From Aptenodytes patagonicus (taxonomy: Eukaryota; Chordata; Aves; Sphenisciformes; Spheniscidae): a stretch of DNA of 64,000 nt. A program made the position numbers and the translations under genes. Below the pieces are notes generated by a model. It worked only from the letters and a program-made list of their open reading frames with translations, made no database searches and had not been told where the DNA came from. The stretch spans positions 6,182,001-6,246,000 of the forward strand of contig NC_134970.1 of NCBI RefSeq assembly GCF_965638725.1, written 5' to 3'. Shown here piece by piece: positions 39,201-48,200 of the stretch; within the stretch, counting starts at the first letter, position 1; every line of letters begins with the position of its first letter.

Positions 39201-42200
39201 ATGCTGACTACAGCATCAACGCGGGGAACTGGATGTGGCTGTCGGCCAGCGCTTTCTTCCACCAGTACACACGGATCTTCTGCCCTGTCCGCTTTGGGAG
39301 GCGCACGGACCCCGAGGGGCAGTACGTCTGGTACGGCCATGCACGGCATGGCACCGTCTGCTCCGTTAGTGCTTCCCTGGCTCCTCTTACAGCAGGAGCT
39401 GATGAACTCGGTCTGTTTGAAACACGTACCCCTGTGGAACAGGGGTCACAGCAATGATTTTATTTAACACATAAGGAAACTGAGGCACAGAGAAGCAAAG
39501 AGACATACCCATGGTTGCACAGGTGATGACCGAGCAGGGCATCGTATTGATTTGTGAGTACTTGTCGGCTCCAGCACCGTGTTTGATCACCAGGCTGGCT
39601 CCTCTTTCTAAAGGACCCGAGTAAAACTTCCCACAGCTCCCCCCCCTCCAGTCTGTGCTGTGTCTCTTGGTTTTGTAGGGGGTCCGATTAATTTCAGACA
39701 CTTGAGTTTTATTTCCCACTCCGGGTGAGTCCTCTTTGCTTCAAAGTCTCAGTTTCCTGATCTCTAAATAAGGTACTGACGGGCTTTCTCATAAGTAGTG
39801 GGTGTTTTTACAGCTAACTGCAATAGGGGCAGGCTGTGGTGGTGTCTGAGCAAACAACTCAATTTCCCCACATCTCCTCTTCCTCACGTCCTGTCCAGCT
39901 TTGTGTCTTGTCACGGGGAAGCCCACGCTGACACACCTGACAGAGTGGGGCAGAAAATGACTTTTCTGTTCCGTAAGAATTTTTTAGATTTTTTTAAAAT
40001 TTGCTTGGTTTTGAAATTTATTAGGGTTTAGAACAAAATGTCAGTGAAAATGTTAAAAACAAAAATATTTTGGATGAAGTAAAAACTGAAGTAATGTTTA
40101 AATCAACCCATTTATTCTTTGCTGTAAAGTTAACTTTTGGAAGATATCACCCTATGGAGGGTTTCAGAACATAAAAACAACTCTTCTGTGCAAAATGAAT
40201 CAGAACTTCCCCATGGATTGTAGTATCATAGAATCATAGAATCACTGAGGTTGGAAAAGACCTCTAAGATCATCGAGTCCAACCGTCAACCCAACACCAC
40301 CACCATGCCCACTAAACCATGTCCCTAAGTGCCTCATCTACTCGTCTTTTAAATACCTCCAGGGATGGGGACTCCACCACTTCCCTGGGCAGCCTGTTCC
40401 AATGTTTCACCACTCTTTCAGTAAAGAAATTTTTCCTCACGTCCAATCTAAACCTCCCCTGGCACAACTTGAGGCCGTTTCCTCTCGTCCTATCGCTTGT
40501 TCCTTGGGAGAAGAGACCGACCCCACCTCGCTACAACCTCCTTTCAGGTAGTTGTAGAGAGCGATGAGGTCTCCCCTCAGCCTCCTTTTCTCCAGGCTGA
40601 ACAACCCCAGTTCCCTCAGCCGCTCCTCATCAGACTTGTTCTCCAGACCCCTCACCAGCCTCGTTGCCCTTCTCTGGACACGCTCCAGCACCTCAACGTC
40701 CTTCTTGTAGTGAGGGGCCCAAAACTGAACACAGTATTCGAGGTGCGGCCTCACCAGTGCCGAGTACAGGGGCACGATCACTTCCCTACTCCTGCTGGCC
40801 ACACTATTTCTGATACAGGCCAGGATGCCATTGGCCTTCTTGGCCACCTGGGCACACTGCTGGCTCATGTTCAGCCGGCTGTCGACCAGCACCCCCAGGT
40901 CCTTTTCCGCCAGGCAGCTTTCCAGCCGCTCTTCCCCAAGCCTGTAGCGCTGCATGGGGTTGTTGTGGCCGAAGTGCAGGACCCGGCACTTGGCCTCGTT
41001 GAGCCTCATACAGTTGGCCTGGGCCCATCAATCCAGCCTGTCCAGGTCCCTCTGCAGAGCCTTCCTACCCTCGAGCAGATCAACACTCGTATCAATACGA
41101 TCACCAAGAATTAATATGGCATAGGTTGGTTTACACTTCTCTTAAATGTCTGAGTATTTGTCTGGAGGATTATAAAACCCCATATTATTCCTGTTTTGTA
41201 GGAAATACTTGCCTATACTAAAGAACTTTCCCTCCAAGTACATCTACGAGCCCTGGACAGCATCTGAAGAGGAGCAGAAGCAAGCGGGGTGTATCATAGG
41301 TAATTCATTGGGATACCTTGCTAAGGATTTTGCTGCTGCTAACTGTCCAAAATGATTACATGGGTGAGATGGAAGCGTCACGCTTCCAACACAAGTCATG
41401 CATTTATCTTCTGAAAATGGATTAATCCAGCAGTCTACCTTCTGTCAATTCTCCTTTAAAGTTTTTTACTGGAGTCTAATTTCAGAGTACATATTTTTGC
41501 CTCAACTTCATGTCCTAAAACTACTGCATCACTCTAAGTTGTTGCCTGTGCATTTATCTGTCTCGGATGCCTGGCTGTCTTTAAATAGCATCTGAACATC
41601 TTGTGCTTTTACGCTTGCTCTAATGCATCTCTGAAGTCTCTTAGCAGCTTACGTCTACGGGAGCTTTTAGTCTTTGATGGAGAGAAATAGGCACTTCTGA
41701 AGAGTGGGTCACTCTTAGATGCCATTTATTTTAAGAAAAGCTGCAAGCATTTGCCCTGGTGCAAATCCAGTGAAACGTCCTTGATTAGTTCCGTAAAGGG
41801 CTGCTGTCTCCGTGTTGCACCAGGTCAAGATTACCCTTTCCCCATGGTGAACCACAAGGAAGCCAGCGATCACAACCTGCAGCTGATGAAACAAGTCAGA
41901 GAGGAACAGTACAGAACAGCCCAGCTCACGAGAGGTAAGAGGTGCTGCAGCACTGGATGTTCAGCGTACTGCGACGCAGAGGCTGTCACCAGCTTTGGGC
42001 GTTGGTTTTGTGTTGCTTTCCAGGATGCCTTTCCTCTTGGTTACCAACACCACGTGCTGCTCTTCTAGTTACCGTTAAAATGGGAAACCCAGAGGTTGAG
42101 CAGTGTCCCTTCCCTTCTGGCCGCTCTTGCGGGATGGGAGCTTGCTTGTGCCGGCTGGAGGAATGCCTTCCCAAAAGCGGGCCTTCTCCACCTTCCGCAG

Positions 42201-45200
42201 GTCTGCACAGACAGACTCCCCAGCCCCCAGCTTTGCAAGGTGCTATCTCCAAGGTGCAGGAATCTCTGCAGCTCTGCCCACGCCTCTTGCGAACCAGAGC
42301 ATCGTTGTTTGTCCTTTTTACCATGATCTACCCTGCCCTGTAGCAGGAATTATTTGAGATTCCCACTGACCACTAATTAGCAAAAAGCCCTTAAGAGCTG
42401 AGCTGCTCTAAGAAATTTACCTTTTGAACTTGTTTTCTAAATAGGTTAAACACATGCATAACAAACGGGTAGTTATCAGGTAAGGCTGGAATACTCAAAC
42501 TTTGGGCTAGCCTGAATTAATTAGGTATTTCCAGTCACAGAGATGTTCCACTTACATGGCACCTGGGCTCTTAAAATTGAAGTCCTAGGGCCTGTGATCA
42601 GCTTGTAGCCTCAGAGGAATCCTCTGCAGGAAGGGAAGTGAAGCAATGCTTTTGTATGCTGCCATAGCAGCCCCCGTATATATTACAGAAATCCAACATG
42701 CAGCAGCCGAGGGGAGTTTGAAGTATTCCTGCCTCGATTGCTATGGTCAGAAGGAATTAATTGTTCCCAGTCCTGTGCGTACTCATGTATCCAGGAGGTT
42801 GCACATTGGTACCTTCCGGATATAACCGATGTGTGCTGACAGTTCTTCCACAAACTCTTTGGTATAGGGGAGTAAATGTCACAGATGGAGTGGGAGTGCA
42901 CTTCACTCATAAGAGTGAAGCATAAGTATCATAAGAGATACGCAACAATACACTTTATTGATAGAAAACAGTGAGTTTACAAAGTTCAATGGTAAATGCG
43001 ACAGTGGTTTAACAAGATCCCATGGCAGGGTACACTTGATTATTTAGTGCACAGAGGACAGGGTCAGACAAAACTGTCAGGGAGACCCTCCCGGTCTTGC
43101 TGGAGAGCCTTCCCTGTGTGCCCTGTGAGGAGGGTAGCCCGGACCAGCACGGTGCCAAGCTTCACCCTTCATCTCCCAGCCTGTTGTGTTTTGGGTTTGT
43201 TTTTGCCACAAAGGCAGCCATTTCAGGGGTGTTTCTCTCTTTCTCTTCCTGTCCTGAAAGTGCAGGTGTGCTGCACTTGTGCAGGAAGTGCTCAACCTCC
43301 CCGTGAGCGATGAGGTTCAGAAAGGCCCCCCCTGCTTTCTAAACTCCTTCTCAGAGAGGAGTCTAGGTGCGGCTGGATCCAATCCTAGTCCCAGACTTGG
43401 CCAACGGTTTATGTCTAAAGGATTATAGATGCACAATTAATCCTTTCTATCACTTAGCTAAGATTTCAAAGTTTAGCATGCTGTTAGCCACTTACCAAGT
43501 ATCTGTCGCGGCAAGGAATCTCTCAACCTCGAGGAGTAACCCTGGGAGGTGTCCCTACTCAAGGGGAGATCCTGGCGTGCAGCCCGCTGCCGTGCAGGAG
43601 AGCGCAACGGGCCCTGGGCTGTCCACTATTTATGGAGTAGGATGATTGACTTACAGTCATATTTGCATACCAGCGAGACGTCTGGGTCGCTGCGCCAGAC
43701 AGCCCTTGGCTACTGTGTTGCCATCCGTCCCCAAAGTCCCCATAAGGTGGATGCAGCCGTCGGGACCCCCACTGGTGGTCATTGCTTACGCGGGGTGGGG
43801 GGAGCACACCGCCACACTCCACCCCGTGACTACAGTCAATTCATCTTACCTTCACAGAGTGGTGGTACGGTCACCTCTTGCCTCTGTGCCATAAATAGTA
43901 TATTGATAGTTTGTGCGCTTATAGATCCACGGTAAGTAGATAGTGAAGCACTGCTATTGGTCGTGCATTAATTTGTATGTTTTGGGTGGTTGAAGTTGGG
44001 TTATTTGTTTTATCGTGTACCAAAACTTTATATACAATATAGTTATAAGCAATAGACATATTAGAGTTAGTAAAATCACAACTGGGTGAAGCATGAGAGT
44101 AAACGCTCCCGTTGCTGTCGGTGACCATCCAAGAAGAGTTTCCCACCGATGGTGTTCTCCATCCTTCTTCACTCTTTCCAAGACATGGTGTATCTCTTCT
44201 GCATCATGATGAACGGTGATTAGAGTTTGTGTCCATTGTTTTGGACACGTTCCACCAGTTGACACAGGTCATCGTGTTGTAGTCGTTTCTTCACCAATGT
44301 AAGATCCATTCCGATGGGGGTAGGCAATAAATCCTGACTCAATGTATAACTAGATTGTAACTATTGATAAGGTATAACAGGAGCTGAATAATTAAAGTCG
44401 CATCCCACAACTGTACTAAAGTTACAAACACAAATATTTGAGCGATTGCTTGTATCTACAGTAACATTATCTACGAATATAAAACCACAAAGGGTTCCCA
44501 TACAAACACATCCTTTTCCAATATATACAAGTACAGCTTCAGGGGCTTCATCGGGATGTATTTCAAAATGACAAACGTTTTGTTCAGTGTCAAGACAGAT
44601 GTCTTGGGCTTTGATGGTGTTACTCTCACAAATAAATCTTCGTTGTCCCCGTACAACGCATGCGTTAACATCAACAGTTTGCCATTTGCTTCCATTTCGT
44701 TGGGCCCACGCTCTGTGTTCTAATGGATGGAGTATCGCTCCATTGTGGTCTAATCCTTATGCAATGACTGGGTATATGGTGTATACCGAAGCATTGTGAA
44801 TTGTTAAGACAAAAGCTGTGGCCTTATTGTTGATGGGGTCATAAGTGAAATTAACCAAATACCACCAGGACTGGAATTCTTTCTCAAATTTAGTTGCATT
44901 ATCCCAAATTACCTTTCGAATTTCAGTGTGTAAGGTGCCCTCTTCACCTTCTCTTATAATTGCTGCTACCGTAGATTGCATCCACAGTTGAGCCTGGATA
45001 CAACTAAGAGCTAGAGAAACATTATTTTGGGCTGTGCCAAGCGCATCCACAATCAGCTGGTGGTCCCTTTCATTAATTCTTTCCCACTGAGGCAATATAT
45101 CAGATAAGAGCCACTGGTTAGTTCCCAATGCTAATAGAGAAGACTGCAATGGGTGTTCTAGTTTGTTTAAATCACTTGTTGTTGTGCTCAGTTTATTGAT

Positions 45201-48200
45201 GAGTACTCAGTTTTTATGAAGAATGCTCGGTTACGGGGCTTCCAATAGGCCCGTATTGATTATTTAATTGACAGAGTACTCTGAGGAGTTGCGTATCCCA
45301 TTAAGCCTCATGTGGCTTGAGACTCCTTTTCAATAAGCCATTAGCTCTTTCTACCATCCCATTTAGAATAGAATAGAATCATAGAATAGAATCATTAAGG
45401 TTGGAAAAGACCTCTAAGATCATCGAGTCCAACCGTCAACCCAACACCACCATGCCCACTAAACCATGTCCCTAAACGCCTCATCTACATGTCTTTTAAA
45501 TACCTCCAGGGATGGGGACTCCACCACTTCCCTGGGCAGCCTGTTCCAATGTTTCACCACTCTTTCAGTAAAGAAATTTTTCCTCATGTCCAATCTAAAC
45601 CTCCCCTGGCGCAACTTGAGGCCGTTTCCTCTCGTCCTATCGCTTGTTCCTTGGGAGAAGAGACCGACCCCCCCCTCGCTACAACCTCCTTTCAGGTGGT
45701 TGTAGAGAGCGATGAGGTCTCCCCTCAGCCTCCTCTTCTCCAGGCTGAACAACCCCAGTTCCCTCAGCCGCTCCTCATCAGACTTGTTCTCCAGACCCCT
45801 CACCAGCCTCGTTGCCCTTCTCTGGACACGCTCCAGCACCTCGACGTCCTTCTTGTAGTGAGGGGCCCAAAACTGAACACAGTGTTCGAGGTGCGGCCTC
45901 ACCAGTGCCGAGTACAGGGGCACGATCACTTCCCTACTCCTGGCCACACTATTTCTGATACAGGCCAGGATGCCATTGGCCTTCTTGGCCGCCTGGGCAC
46001 ACTGCCGGCTCATGTTCAGCCGGCTGTCGACCAACACCCCCAGGTCCTTTTCCGACAGGCAGCTTTCCAGCCCCTCTTCCCCAAGCCTGTAGCGCTGCAT
46101 GGGGTTGTTGTGACCGAAGTGCAGGACCCAACACTTGGCCTTGTTGAACCTCATACAGTTGGCCTCAGCCCATCGATCCAGCCTGTCCAGGTCCCTCTGC
46201 AGAGCCTTCCTACCCTCGAGCAGATCAACACTCCTGCTCAATTTGATTGAAGGTAGTATGAGGTGTCGAACACCCATTTAATTCCCTCGTTTTGCCCAAT
46301 CTTGCACTTCCTTACATGAAAAATGTGAGCCATTATCACTTTGGATAACATCAGGAGTAGGTAGATTTGAGAACTAAAACGATAGCCCTCGCGCTGTATT
46401 TCTCCCATTGGCTTTCCGACACTCAGTCACCACAAGCAAGCCGGAGACTGCTTCCACTCCTGTGAGGATGTATCGATATCCCGCAGAGGATTTGAATGGT
46501 CTGATATAATCAATTTGCCATGTAGACCATAAAGTTTTCCCTTCGTTGGTATGTAGCGGTGGTGCTTTAGCAGGATGATCTGTTTGTCATTTCAGTCTAC
46601 GCTGGGGACATTCTGTAAGAACAGTTTCACAAGTTTTCCTGTTTACAGGCCAGCCTTTATCTGTGCAGCAAAGCAAAGTGCTGCTTTACCTGTGTGGCCT
46701 AGGTTTTGATGTAGCCATTCTCCCAATCGATACCACTCAGGATTTAAGGTGATTTTCCTTAGTTAGCTCATCTACCTTTTGATTCCACTTTGTGGCTCGT
46801 TGATTATCCTTAGCATGAGCTTTTACCCATCCCATCTCAAAAGGTGTTTTCCTGGCTATATCTAGTAATAATTGCCAACCTTTGTTTCTCCAAACTGGGG
46901 ATCTATTTACTTCCCAATTCACGGTTTCCCATTGACAAAGCCACTGTGTGGCACCAGCCCACACAGCATAAGAGTCTACTTATAGGATTTTTTTCTCCAT
47001 TCTGTCCTGCCGAAACAACTCTTATTTCTCCTACTTGTGCACTGCCTTCACCTTCTTCTAATTACTTGTTTGCCGGTGGTAATATCTAATGCAGCGACCT
47101 TATATTGCCATTTACTGTTTACTCTTTTTGCTGAAGCATCCGTAAACCAAACGTTTTCTGTTGGTGCACCCTCAGTGAGGGGCGGTGCATCCAGAATGGG
47201 TGAAGGTTCCAAAGGTGGTTGTAACGCTAAAGGGTCTGTGTTTGTGGGCATCTGCAATTTGGAAACCTTAGTGTGTCCTTCAGCTAATTGCATGTTTTCT
47301 GCAACTCCTGTTAGGTAGGCATACCATTTTCTGATAGTGGGTTTTTGTGCAACTCCTTCTGGGGGAGCAGTCCCCTTTAGGATTGCTTCTAGTAAATTAA
47401 ATGGTCCTCTAGTTTGCACAGGTTGCCCCTGATGTATTTTCTCAACTTGTTTAACTGCTCGGACTAAAGGTAAAAGTCCCTTTTCCCATTCAGAGTATCG
47501 TTGTTCTGTTTCTTTAAATGAGGTTGAGCTAAACAAAGGTCTTTTTGGCCCATTGGGGCCAGTTTGGAACAGGTTACAGTAAGTAGCGTGTTCAGCAAAA
47601 CCCCATTTGGCTAGAATAGGGTCGCAGGGGTGTACTGGTCCCAGTGACTGATATGTTTTTAATTCTTCAGTTGGAGTTTTCACCGCCTCTTTATGTTCTA
47701 ATTTCCACTCCCAGGGTCTGCCTTCCCGTAAGAGTGAGTATAATGGATGGGAAATGATAGAAAATCCAGGTACGTGCTTCCTCCAATATCCTAAAGTTCC
47801 CATTAATTGTTGTAACTCCTTCCTTGATTGGGGCATTTGCAGCTCTTCAGTTTTTCTTAAGGTGTCTGGAGGAATCGCTGCACTGCCTGCTACCCACCAA
47901 GTACCTAAGAATTTTACTTCTTTACTGGATCCCTGACGTTTTCCAGGTGGAATCTCAATTTCTGCTTTATTTAGTGCTTGCCATAGTGCCGCTGCCACTT
48001 CCCCCACCTTCTCAGGGGAGTGAGATTAATTCATTAAACCATGAATTCACAATCTGCACACATCTCTTCTCCTTAGTTCTCTTCTTTTTTGGATTCTTCC
48101 TTGGGTGCTTCAGGAACCAGGATGGCCTTTCCAACATTCTTCTTCTCTTGCATCTGCCTCATGGCATCTGCCACCTGACCAAAGGGCCGTACAGAGTCTA

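Noticed and set aside
40497-41114. 205-codon plus-strand frame (and 45489-46250)
   Set aside because: These are antisense reads of CR1 reverse transcriptase; the minus-strand frames carry the real motifs.
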